DNA of 7,414 bases from Porphyrobacter sp. (GTDB lineage Bacteria; Pseudomonadota; Alphaproteobacteria; Sphingomonadales; Sphingomonadaceae): assembly GCA_018991295.1 (NCBI GenBank), contig JAGKSZ010000240.1:1-7414 (forward strand), written 5' to 3'. The position numbers and the translations under genes were made by a program. Shown in pieces: positions 1 through 5,932 of the stretch (position 1 is the stretch's first letter; each line of letters opens with the position of its first letter). The notes beneath the pieces were generated by a model. It was not told where the DNA came from, did no database searches, and saw nothing but the letters and a program-made list of their open reading frames with translations.

Positions 1-1005
1 GAAGTGGATGGCGAAGTCCACATCAACCGCCGCGCGCTCAGGCCCGGGATGCCAGTGGTGGAGGCGCGGCGCCGCGATCCGGTGGCGGAGGCGGTTGAAA
101 TTGCCCCCGACATTGGCGTGGAGCAGCGATGACCAGACGTAGATGAAACCGATATAGGCCTGCATCACCGCCGCATCGAAGCCGAGCGTGAACAGCGGCA
201 ACGAGGTGACGGCGCGCAGCAGCACGACCTCGACGATATGCATCCGCGATCCCGCCAGCCAGTCCATCGACTTTGCGCTGTGGTGCACCGCGTGGAAGCC
301 CCACAGGAACGGCACCTGATGGAACAGGCGGTGATACCAGTATTGCAGCATGTCCGAGGCGACCAGCACGATCACGAATTGCACCACCCATGGCAGGCTG
401 GCGACGCCGGCTCGAAACGCATCCCAACTGTTCGTATTGGCATTGATGATCTGCGAAGGGGCGAGCGTCAAAAAGGCGAGCACCTGCACAAACATTGTGC
501 TGACAAGGAAGTAGAACAGATCCTCGCGCCATTCATGCCGGAACAGGCGCTGCTGGCGCCGGTGCGGCACAAAGCGTTCGAGCGGCGCAAACATGAAGCC
601 GGTGGCGAGCAGGTTGACCACGAAGAAATCGAGCCCGAAGAACATCCCCCAGCCGCTGGCATCATCCGCCTCGACCGCCGCACCGCCGAGCAGCGCCGCA
701 CCCAGCCCGATCATCAGCGCGGTCAGCCCCAGCACCTTGCGCGGCCGCAGCAACAGGCTGAGCAGCGCCAGCGCATAGCTTACCAGCAGCATCACGTGGA
801 TTACCGTCCGGAAGCCCGCCCAGTCGCGCACGATCTGCAATTCGGGCGTCGTGAACACCGCCGGGAACTTCAGCGCAATGACCATCACAAGCCCGCTGAT
901 CGCAAACAGCAGCGCGAAGAAACCTGCAAACCACCCCGATCCGAAGCGCCGCACTTCAACCGGCGATTCAAGATCGCGCATCAGTTTCTGGAAATAACCC
1001 GGCAT
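1..1005 (-). CDS. Sterol desaturase / fatty acid hydroxylase family membrane protein (3' end cut by window edge)
   Basis: This is the N-terminal 335 residues of an integral-membrane di-iron hydroxylase/desaturase of the FA_hydroxylase superfamily. Such enzymes use O2 to hydroxylate or desaturate lipid substrates at the inner membrane; the substrate here cannot be told. Hydrophobic segments lie at about residues 25-45, 68-87, 91-111, 121-141, 163-182, 204-222 and 258-275. Histidine boxes seen are HRLFH (225-229), HAVHH (238-242), a lone His in LLHAN (296) and HHWHP (316-320). The third box normally reads HxxHH, so its last His is replaced by Pro320. Downstream, a AVDVDFAIHF stretch matches the usual family segment after the box. 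The ATG at 1005 is the earliest possible start because an in-frame TGA sits 12 nt upstream. The gene follows cinA-like after 89 nt and could have its own promoter. The family call is firm; function and activity are open. Confidence 0.9.
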   Translation of the reverse strand, partial: MPGYFQKLMRDLESPVEVRRFGSGWFAGFFALLFAISGLVMVIALKFPAVFTTPELQIVRDWAGFRTVIHVMLLVSYALALLSLLLRPRKVLGLTALMIGLGAALLGGAAVEADDASGWGMFFGLDFFVVNLLATGFMFAPLERFVPHRRQQRLFRHEWREDLFYFLVSTMFVQVLAFLTLAPSQIINANTNSWDAFRAGVASLPWVVQFVIVLVASDMLQYWYHRLFHQVPFLWGFHAVHHSAKSMDWLAGSRMHIVEVVLLRAVTSLPLFTLGFDAAVMQAYIGFIYVWSSLLHANVGGNFNRLRHRIAAPRLHHWHPGPERAAVDVDFAIHF

Positions 1006-1094
1006 GATCCCAGCTCACCCCCTGCCTCAAGCCACGGCTGTCGCAAGCCGCAGCCTACCACGAAAATGCTTGCAAGACAGCTAACCGCCGCGCC
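1006..1094. other. Intergenic gap upstream of the desaturase gene
   Basis: This 89-nt gap is the longest non-coding stretch in the window and the most likely place for a separate desaturase promoter. I see a short inverted repeat, CGGCT (1035-1039) and AGCCG (1046-1050) with a 6-nt loop. A longer-range GGCTG/CAGCC pair at 1036-1040 and 1051-1055 competes with it. There is also an 8-bp palindrome CTTGCAAG at 1069-1076. There is no T-tract, so an intrinsic terminator is not supported, and no convincing -35/-10 pair is visible. A purine-rich AGGCAGGGGG stretch lies about 12-20 nt before the desaturase ATG, but it is a poorly spaced ribosome binding site. Confidence 0.3.
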
Positions 1095-1589
1095 TCATGC
1101 CGATAGCGCATCTTCCAGCAGCGTCATGGCGTTGCGGGTGAAGGCAGCCATGTTGGCGATGCGATCATCGCTGCCGGTCTGAAGCAGGCGGGTATGTTGG
1201 CCATGCGGGCCAGCCAGCGCGGCAACGCTTTGCCCGGCGCTCGCCCCGCTGGGATGCGCCGATCCCCCCACCGATCCGCTTTCGGCAAGGCCCCATTGCG
1301 CGCCGAAATTCTCGGCAATCGCACGGGCTTGCAGCAAGGCGTAATCGTCAGTGGCGCCGCGCATTCCCTTGTAAGCCTCCCGCGGCAGCGCAAGCAGCAC
1401 GTCGCGGGCGCGGAAGGAATAGACCACCCCGCCGCCCACAAAGAAATCGAGCGCGCCCGGCACCGTCAATAGGCACGCTGCGATCAGACCGCCCGTCGCT
1501 CCATCGGCAACAGCGACCTTTTCTCCCCGCGCGCGCAGCAGGGCGGCGATCCGCAGCGCCTGCGGGTGCAATTCGCGCAGCAGGTCCAT
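1095..1589 (-). CDS. Divergent CinA C-terminal / PncC-like domain protein
   Basis: This is a 164-residue stand-alone CinA C-terminal domain protein, the size of PncC (nicotinamide mononucleotide amidohydrolase, NAD salvage). The fold is recognisable from a TGGLIAACLLTVPGA segment (32-46), GGGVVYS (52-58) and a C-terminal TGSDDRIANMAAF helix region (138-150). The catalytic signatures are degenerate. The family AESCTGG motif reads ADGATGG (28-34), so the catalytic Ser position is Gly30. The YSNxxK motif reads YSFRAR (57-62), with Arg at the Lys position. The SGIAGP loop reads SGSVGG (104-109). It may therefore be an inactive or repurposed member. No N-terminal MoCF-like domain of full-length CinA is present. 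The ATG overlaps the ligA stop as TGATG with no strong ribosome binding site, which points to translational coupling. The fold assignment is good; NMN deamidase activity is doubtful. Confidence 0.83.
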   Translation of the reverse strand: MDLLRELHPQALRIAALLRARGEKVAVADGATGGLIAACLLTVPGALDFFVGGGVVYSFRARDVLLALPREAYKGMRGATDDYALLQARAIAENFGAQWGLAESGSVGGSAHPSGASAGQSVAALAGPHGQHTRLLQTGSDDRIANMAAFTRNAMTLLEDALSA

Positions 1590-1591
1590 CA
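1587..1591 (-). other. TGATG stop/start overlap, ligA to cinA-like
   Basis: The ligA TGA (1591-1589) shares its last base with the cinA-like ATG (1589-1587). The sequence just upstream is GC-rich with only a weak GGCGG purine run, so re-initiation by ribosomes ending ligA is the likely mode of translation. Confidence 0.8.
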
Positions 1592-3670
1592 GCCGGAACC
1601 GCCGCCCAGAGCCTCGGCCACGATCGCGGCCCAGCCTGCTTCGTCGGTGGTCTCGATCCCGAGTTCGGCGGCCTTCTTCAGCTTCGAACCTGCGCCCGGC
1701 CCTGCGACGAGCAGATCGGTCTTGGCGCTGACGCTGCCCGCCGCCTTGGCCCCCAATCGTTCGGCCTGCGCCTTGGCTTCATCGCGGCTCATGGTTTCAA
1801 GCTTGCCAGTGAAGACCACAGTCTTGCCCGCCACCCGGCTGGCGACAGTCTTGACCTCATAGCGCGGCGGGGGGACTTCGCCGAGCAGGTCTTCCCAAAC
1901 GGCGACATTGTGGGGTTCGTGGAAGAAATCGCCCAGCGCCTCAACCACGCTTGGTCCGATGCCGTCAATCGCGGTGAGCTCGCTCGCCGCTTCGGGATCA
2001 CCGGCATGGGCGCGCTCAGCCAGAACGCGCAAGGCTGGCAGTTCGTGGAAATGCTTCATCAGATCGCGCGCCGTCACCTCACCGACATGGCGGATGCCGA
2101 GCGCAAACAGCAGCCGCGCGGCATCAGGCGTGCGCTTGGCCTCGATGGCGGCAAGGAGGTTATCGACCGACTTTTCCTGCCATCCCTCTAGGTTCAGGAT
2201 ATCGCTCCGCCGCTTGCGCAGGCGGTAGATATCGGCGGGGCTTTCCAGCCAGCCCAATGCGAAGAACTGGGCGATGGTCTTTTCCCCCAGTCCTTCGATG
2301 TCCAATGCCTTGCGGCTGACGAAATGTTCAAGGCGCTGCGTGCGCTGCGCCGGGCAAATGAGGCCGCCGGTGCAACGCACATCGACCTCGCCTTCCTCGG
2401 CCACCGCCTCGCTGCCGCATTCGGGGCAGTGATCGGGGAACGGGAAGGCCGTGCGCGGTTCTTCGCGGGTGAGGTTTTCGACCACTTGCGGGATCACATC
2501 GCCCGCCCGCTGGATCACCACGCGATCCCCGACGCGCAGACCGAGGCGCGCAATCTCGTCGCGGTTGTGGAGCGTGACGTTGGTCACCGTGACCCCGCCG
2601 ACCAGCACTGGCGCAAGGCGGCCTACGGGTGTGAGTTTGCCCGTGCGGCCCACCTGAATGTCGATCGCCTCCACCACGGTTTCAGCACGTTCGGCCGGGA
2701 ACTTGTGTGCCAGCGCCCAGCGCGGCGCTTTCGCGACAAAGCCCAATCGCTCCTGCCAATCGAGCCGATCGAGTTTGTAGACCACACCGTCGATATCATA
2801 GGCAAGCGATGGCCGCGCTGCGCCGATCGCGTTGAAGTGGGCAACCAGCGCATCGGCATCCCCCTCGATCCGCACGAACAGCGGCGAGACGGGAAAGCCC
2901 CATTCCCGCAGCCTTCCAACCACCTCGCTCTGCGTGGCACCCGGCACTTGCGATACCGCCCCCCAGCCATGCGCCCAGAACCGCAAGGGGCGCTTTGCAG
3001 TTACGCCCGCGTCCTTCTGCCTGAGGCTTCCGGCGGCAGCGTTGCGGGGGTTGGCAAACAGCTTTCCGCCCACCTCATGCTGCGCAGCATTGAGTGCGGT
3101 AAAGGCCTGTTTTTCCATATAGACCTCACCGCGCACCTCGAAGACCTGAGGCGCGCCTGCGGGAAGTTCCTGCGGAATGTCCGGAATGTGTGCAACATTG
3201 GCTGTCACATCCTCGCCCACCTGCCCGTCACCGCGCGTCGCGGCGCGCACCAGTCGCCCGTTTTCATAACGCAGCGAGCAGGACAGCCCGTCAATCTTGT
3301 CCTCCGCTGTGCAGACCAGCGGGGTATCCTCGGCCAGATTCAGAAACCGCCGCATCCGAGCGAGCCATTCCGCGACTTCCTGAAGGGAAAAGGCATTATC
3401 GAGGCTCATCATCCGAACCTCGTGCGTCACCTTGCCCAGCGGCGAGGAAGCGACAGCATGGCCGACCTTGCGCGTCGGGGAATCATCGCGGATCAGGTGC
3501 GGAAACGCGGCCTCAAGCTCGGCATTGCGGCGCACCAGCGCGTCATATTCGGCGTCGGAAATCTCAGGGGAATCTTCAGCGTGATAAAGCCGGTCGTGGT
3601 ATGCAATGGCCTTGGCAAGGCGCATCATTTCATTGGCGGCATCCGCCTCGGTCATGCCAGTGGTGTTCAT
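1589..3670 (-). CDS. ligA: NAD-dependent DNA ligase LigA
   Basis: This is the essential replicative ligase that seals nicks between Okazaki fragments and in repair, using NAD+ to adenylate its active-site lysine. With the chosen start it has 693 residues, close to the family norm (671 in E. coli). Domains in order: an N-terminal Ia domain with YHDRLYHAEDSPEISDAEYD (about 24-43); the adenylation domain with the KIDG active site (Lys125), GDGxxGEDVT (147-155) and YDIDGVVYKLD (291-301); the OB fold; a four-cysteine zinc finger (Cys415, Cys418, Cys433, Cys439); helix-hairpin-helix repeats (about 525-580) with GIRHVGEVTA and IDGIGPSVVEAL; and a C-terminal BRCT domain (about 611-690) with GKTVVFTGKLETMSR. 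The ATG at 3670 lies 13 nt after the hydrolase 1 stop. An in-frame ATG at 3730 would add 20 unconserved-looking residues and overlap hydrolase 1, and ATG 3655 is also possible. All key residues are present, so it should be active. Confidence 0.97.
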   Translation of the reverse strand: MNTTGMTEADAANEMMRLAKAIAYHDRLYHAEDSPEISDAEYDALVRRNAELEAAFPHLIRDDSPTRKVGHAVASSPLGKVTHEVRMMSLDNAFSLQEVAEWLARMRRFLNLAEDTPLVCTAEDKIDGLSCSLRYENGRLVRAATRGDGQVGEDVTANVAHIPDIPQELPAGAPQVFEVRGEVYMEKQAFTALNAAQHEVGGKLFANPRNAAAGSLRQKDAGVTAKRPLRFWAHGWGAVSQVPGATQSEVVGRLREWGFPVSPLFVRIEGDADALVAHFNAIGAARPSLAYDIDGVVYKLDRLDWQERLGFVAKAPRWALAHKFPAERAETVVEAIDIQVGRTGKLTPVGRLAPVLVGGVTVTNVTLHNRDEIARLGLRVGDRVVIQRAGDVIPQVVENLTREEPRTAFPFPDHCPECGSEAVAEEGEVDVRCTGGLICPAQRTQRLEHFVSRKALDIEGLGEKTIAQFFALGWLESPADIYRLRKRRSDILNLEGWQEKSVDNLLAAIEAKRTPDAARLLFALGIRHVGEVTARDLMKHFHELPALRVLAERAHAGDPEAASELTAIDGIGPSVVEALGDFFHEPHNVAVWEDLLGEVPPPRYEVKTVASRVAGKTVVFTGKLETMSRDEAKAQAERLGAKAAGSVSAKTDLLVAGPGAGSKLKKAAELGIETTDEAGWAAIVAEALGGGSG

Positions 3671-3683
3671 GCCTGCGGTCTTT

Positions 3684-4616
3684 TCACCGCCCTTGGGCAA
3701 TGTCCAGAAGCGCCGGGCTGATCGCGGCAAAATCCCTGGTCCCCGGCACCAGCAGATTGAAATGCTGAGCCTGATCGACGCGGATCACATCAACCTTGAT
3801 CCCTTTTGCGCGCATAGCATCCAGCATCGCCGGATCGGGATCGGGCAAGGCGCCATCCACCACCAGCAGACGCCGGACGCGCGGCGTATTGGTGGCAGGA
3901 TCGAGCATGGCATAGCGTTCCGGCACCTCGGTGGGGGAGCCACCGATCAGCGGGGCGATCACCGGGGCGCCGCAGATCATCGCATCCGGCCCGACAAAGG
4001 GCTGAACTGCCAGCGGCCCATCCAGAGCCACCACCGCGCGCACTTCGGGAAGATCGCCTGCAACCACCGCATCGCCCTTGTTGCCGCCCGCCAGCCACAT
4101 CGCCGGCGTCACCCCGGCGGAATGGCCCATCACGGTGATGCGCTTGAGATCGATCGGATAATCGCGGGCAAGGGTCTTGGCAAAGGCAAGGCCCTGCGCC
4201 CAATCGGTAAAGGTATTGGGCCAGCCGCCATCCGATCCCAGTTCGCGGTAGCTCGGCGTCCAGGTGGCAACGCCGTTTGCGGCAAGGAAGTCAGCCAGCC
4301 GGGCGACGTTGATCGTCCCGCCCATCCCCGCCCAGCAGCCCCCATGATAGATCACCGCAAGCGGGAACGGCCCCTTGCCCTGGGGCACCCGCAGCTCGCC
4401 ATATTGCCGGGGGGACCGTGTGCCATAAGCGGCCTTCAGCGTCGGCGGGGAGGCGGAAAGGGTATTGATGGTCTGGGGATCGTAATCGGCGGTATCGGTC
4501 ACAGCAAAGCGCGCATCGGGCGCAGGCAGCGCGCCTGTGACGGGCGGCTGCGGCGCACAGGCCACGAGGGTTGCGGCCAGTACCGCAGAGCCGGCAATCA
4601 CTTTCAGATGCATCAT
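3684..4616 (-). CDS. Alpha/beta-hydrolase lipoprotein 1
   Basis: This is a 310-residue predicted lipoprotein with an alpha/beta-hydrolase fold, probably an esterase or lipase-like enzyme anchored in the envelope; the substrate is unknown. The N-terminus has a short hydrophobic signal ending in a LVAC lipobox (Cys20). Motifs follow the serine hydrolase order: HGGCW oxyanion-hole motif (91-95), a GGWPNTFTDW segment (130-139), nucleophile elbow GHSAG with Ser166 (164-168), ALDGP (197-201) and a catalytic-His candidate QHFNLL (His285). The catalytic acid is probably Asp259 or Asp261 in GALPDPDP, at the place where relatives have an HGxxD motif. HGGxW plus GHSAG is also seen in kynurenine formamidase-like proteins, but export argues against that role. 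It is a paralogue of the next gene upstream. A second ATG directly follows the first (4613). It lies 57 nt after hydrolase 2 and 13 nt before ligA, so it is likely in the same operon. Confidence 0.86.
   Translation of the reverse strand: MMHLKVIAGSAVLAATLVACAPQPPVTGALPAPDARFAVTDTADYDPQTINTLSASPPTLKAAYGTRSPRQYGELRVPQGKGPFPLAVIYHGGCWAGMGGTINVARLADFLAANGVATWTPSYRELGSDGGWPNTFTDWAQGLAFAKTLARDYPIDLKRITVMGHSAGVTPAMWLAGGNKGDAVVAGDLPEVRAVVALDGPLAVQPFVGPDAMICGAPVIAPLIGGSPTEVPERYAMLDPATNTPRVRRLLVVDGALPDPDPAMLDAMRAKGIKVDVIRVDQAQHFNLLVPGTRDFAAISPALLDIAQGR
4342..4371. repeat. Diverged direct repeat, copy A (inside hydrolase 1)
   Basis: This 30-bp stretch matches 5341-5370 at 28 of 30 positions at an offset of 999 bp. 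It encodes the strand and oxyanion-hole segment ending in AVIYHGG, which the two hydrolases share exactly. It marks the best-preserved part of an old tandem gene duplication and is not a mobile or regulatory repeat as far as I can see. Confidence 0.75.
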
Positions 4617-4624
4617 GCGTGTCG

Positions 4625-4632
4625 TCCCCCTT
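4625..4632 (-). promoter_or_regulatory. Ribosome binding site of hydrolase 1
   Basis: AAGGGGGA on the minus strand lies 8 nt before the ATG at 4616. It is the best-spaced Shine-Dalgarno sequence among the gene starts in this window. It supports 4616 as the start over the adjacent ATG at 4613 and suggests this gene initiates independently rather than by coupling. Confidence 0.7.
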
Positions 4633-4673
4633 GGTGTTGTCAGCCTAACGCTTCTGCGGGCGCGGGCAACGGG

Positions 4674-5618
4674 TCATTTTCCCGCCCTCATCACCGCCAG
4701 CATCGCTGCCTCGTTTGCCTCGTAAACAGGATGGCCGGGCGTAATGATCGCAAAATGGCTCTGCCCGATGTTTTCGCGGATCGCGACCCTGGCACCGCCA
4801 GCGCTGAGTGCCGCTTGGGTCGCAGCAGAGGGCGCGGGCAGCTTGGCCTGCACGAACAGGAGCTCTGCCAGCTGCGGCGCAGCAGTGGCAGGCGAAATGG
4901 CCGCAAAGCGCGCTGGCGCACCGGCAGGCGCATCTCCCATGAACGGCGCGACGGCCGAAAACTGGCACAGGGCATCGAAGGCAGGCTGCTCTGCCCCGAC
5001 ATCACCCGGCCCATCGAGCACGATGGCCGACCGCACCAGCGTCGCCGTGCGCGCGCCCAGCGGACCGTCCGCGCCGTCTGCCCGCGCCAGCCATTGCGCA
5101 GGCAAGGCCCCCGCCGAATGGCCCACCAGCGTCACCCGCGACAGATCGATCGGGTAACGCTGAGCCACATCCCTGATCAGCTTGGCCGATGCCTCCCAGT
5201 CATCGAACGACCCAGGCCACCCGCCGCCATCGCCGACCTCGCGGTAATCGACATTGAGCGTCGCGATGCCCATGCTCTGCCAGCGCGTGGCGAGCGGGGC
5301 CATATAGGCCTGCGAGGCGATGCCGGTCTTCCAGCACCCGCCATGATAGATCACCGCCAGCGGGAACGGGCCTTCGCCTGCGGGCAACCGCAGTTCCGCA
5401 AAGCCGCGGGCGTGATCGGCATAACGCAGGATCGCGTCAGGCGCGGAGGCGGCGAGATTGGCGTCGGTGCCGTAGGTCGCGTTGTTGGGTTGCACAGGTT
5501 TGGGTGCCTCCTCAGGCGCGGGGGTGGCAGGAGTGCAGGCAGCGGCGAGGAGAGCGAGGGGAGCGAAAAGGTGACGCCGCTTCCCGGTGCCGGTGGCCTG
5601 CATGCGCGGCACGGTCAT
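4674..5618 (-). CDS. Alpha/beta-hydrolase lipoprotein 2 (paralogue of hydrolase 1)
   Basis: This is a 314-residue predicted exported hydrolase, nearly the same length as its downstream neighbour and sharing its motif order. After basic residues (KRRH, 13-16) and a hydrophobic stretch comes a LAAAC lipobox-like site (Cys28) and a Pro/Ala/Glu-rich linker. Next are the oxyanion motif HGGCW (92-96), GGGWPGSFDDW (131-141), GHSAG with Ser168 (166-170), VLDGPGDV (200-207) and a candidate His288 in SHFAII. Where hydrolase 1 has GALPDPDP, this protein has AKLPAPSA (258-265), so the usual position of the catalytic acid has no Asp or Glu. Another residue, such as Asp202, would have to serve, or activity is altered. 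The start at 5618 overlaps the upstream stop as ATGA. An in-frame ATG at 5603 would shorten the signal region and is possible. The open frame runs on upstream to 6026, but that part is a shadow of the upstream genes. Confidence 0.85.
   Translation of the reverse strand: MTVPRMQATGTGKRRHLFAPLALLAAACTPATPAPEEAPKPVQPNNATYGTDANLAASAPDAILRYADHARGFAELRLPAGEGPFPLAVIYHGGCWKTGIASQAYMAPLATRWQSMGIATLNVDYREVGDGGGWPGSFDDWEASAKLIRDVAQRYPIDLSRVTLVGHSAGALPAQWLARADGADGPLGARTATLVRSAIVLDGPGDVGAEQPAFDALCQFSAVAPFMGDAPAGAPARFAAISPATAAPQLAELLFVQAKLPAPSAATQAALSAGGARVAIRENIGQSHFAIITPGHPVYEANEAAMLAVMRAGK
5341..5370. repeat. Diverged direct repeat, copy B (inside hydrolase 2)
   Basis: Partner of 4342-4371, differing at 2 of 30 positions. 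It codes for the same AVIYHGG segment of the paralogous hydrolase. The flanking DNA has diverged much more, which points to protein-level constraint or possible gene conversion at this patch. Confidence 0.75.
5615..5618 (-). other. ATGA start/stop overlap, small lipoprotein to hydrolase 2
   Basis: The hydrolase 2 ATG (5618-5616) overlaps the small lipoprotein stop TGA (5617-5615). A GGGGAG run lies immediately before the ATG, too close for ideal spacing, and an AGG lies 10 nt upstream. Translational coupling is likely and supports 5618 over the ATG at 5603. Confidence 0.75.
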
Positions 5619-5932
5619 TCTCCCCGAACCTGCGAACACACGCGATCGGCAACCACGTAAGTCTGCACATCCATCATGCCGTGCGTGACATAGCCGACCT
5701 CGCAGACGGCCGTTGCTCCATCGGGAAAGACAATCCGGATCGTGCCGCTGGCGTCCGATCCGTCCCACTTGGCCCAATGCGCGCCATCGACATTGCGCAT
5801 CAGCGGCGCGCTGGCCCCGTTGAGCGTCAACGTGCCGCTGCGAATGTCCTCGTCCACGGAAACGCTGAAGATCACAGGCGGCGAACAGGCGGAGAGGCCG
5901 GTCAGCAAAAGGATCGGGGCAGCCAGCCTCAC
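5615..5932 (-). CDS. Small predicted lipoprotein of unknown function
   Basis: This is a 105-residue protein that I do not recognise. It starts with a short lipoprotein signal: MRLAAPILLLTGLSAC, lipobox LSAC with Cys16. The mature part of about 90 residues looks beta-rich, with alternating hydrophobic residues (FSVSVDEDI, GTLTLNG, GTIRIVF). Two further cysteines at 77 and 99 could form a disulfide in the periplasm. It has no transmembrane segment beyond the signal. The start is GTG, overlapping the recN stop as GTGA, with GGAGG 4 nt upstream; it in turn overlaps hydrolase 2. Codon use resembles that of the neighbours, and lipobox and overlaps together argue that it is real. Its position suggests co-expression with the hydrolases, perhaps as an envelope partner, but that is inference. 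Confidence 0.75.
   Translation of the reverse strand: MRLAAPILLLTGLSACSPPVIFSVSVDEDIRSGTLTLNGASAPLMRNVDGAHWAKWDGSDASGTIRIVFPDGATAVCEVGYVTHGMMDVQTYVVADRVCSQVRGE
5929..5932 (-). other. GTGA start/stop overlap, recN to small lipoprotein
   Basis: The GTG start (5932-5930) overlaps the recN TGA (5931-5929). GGAGG at 5941-5937, inside the last recN codons, provides a closely spaced Shine-Dalgarno sequence. The overlap ties the lipoprotein gene to recN translation. Confidence 0.7.

Noticed and set aside
1035..1055. Possible rho-independent terminator after cinA-like
   Set aside because: The stem is only 5 bp and no T-run follows on the transcribed strand.
238..1182. 314-codon plus-strand open frame at the left end
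   Set aside because: It is very rich in His, Gln and Arg and is the complement of the desaturase frame, whose histidine boxes and membrane segments are plain.
2324..3721. 465-codon plus-strand open frame across ligA
   Set aside because: It lies wholly antisense to a complete LigA with all motifs intact; it has low-complexity basic composition and no recognisable domain.
3671..3730. Longer LigA start at 3730
   Set aside because: It would add 20 residues unlike LigA N-termini and overlap the hydrolase 1 coding end; the start at 3670 fits the usual distance to the first conserved block.
3606..5660. 684-codon open frame on the plus strand, antisense to both hydrolases
   Set aside because: The protein is rich in Arg, His, Gly and Pro with no domain pattern, as expected of the reverse of GC-biased codons. 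The opposite strand holds two clear hydrolases with full motifs.
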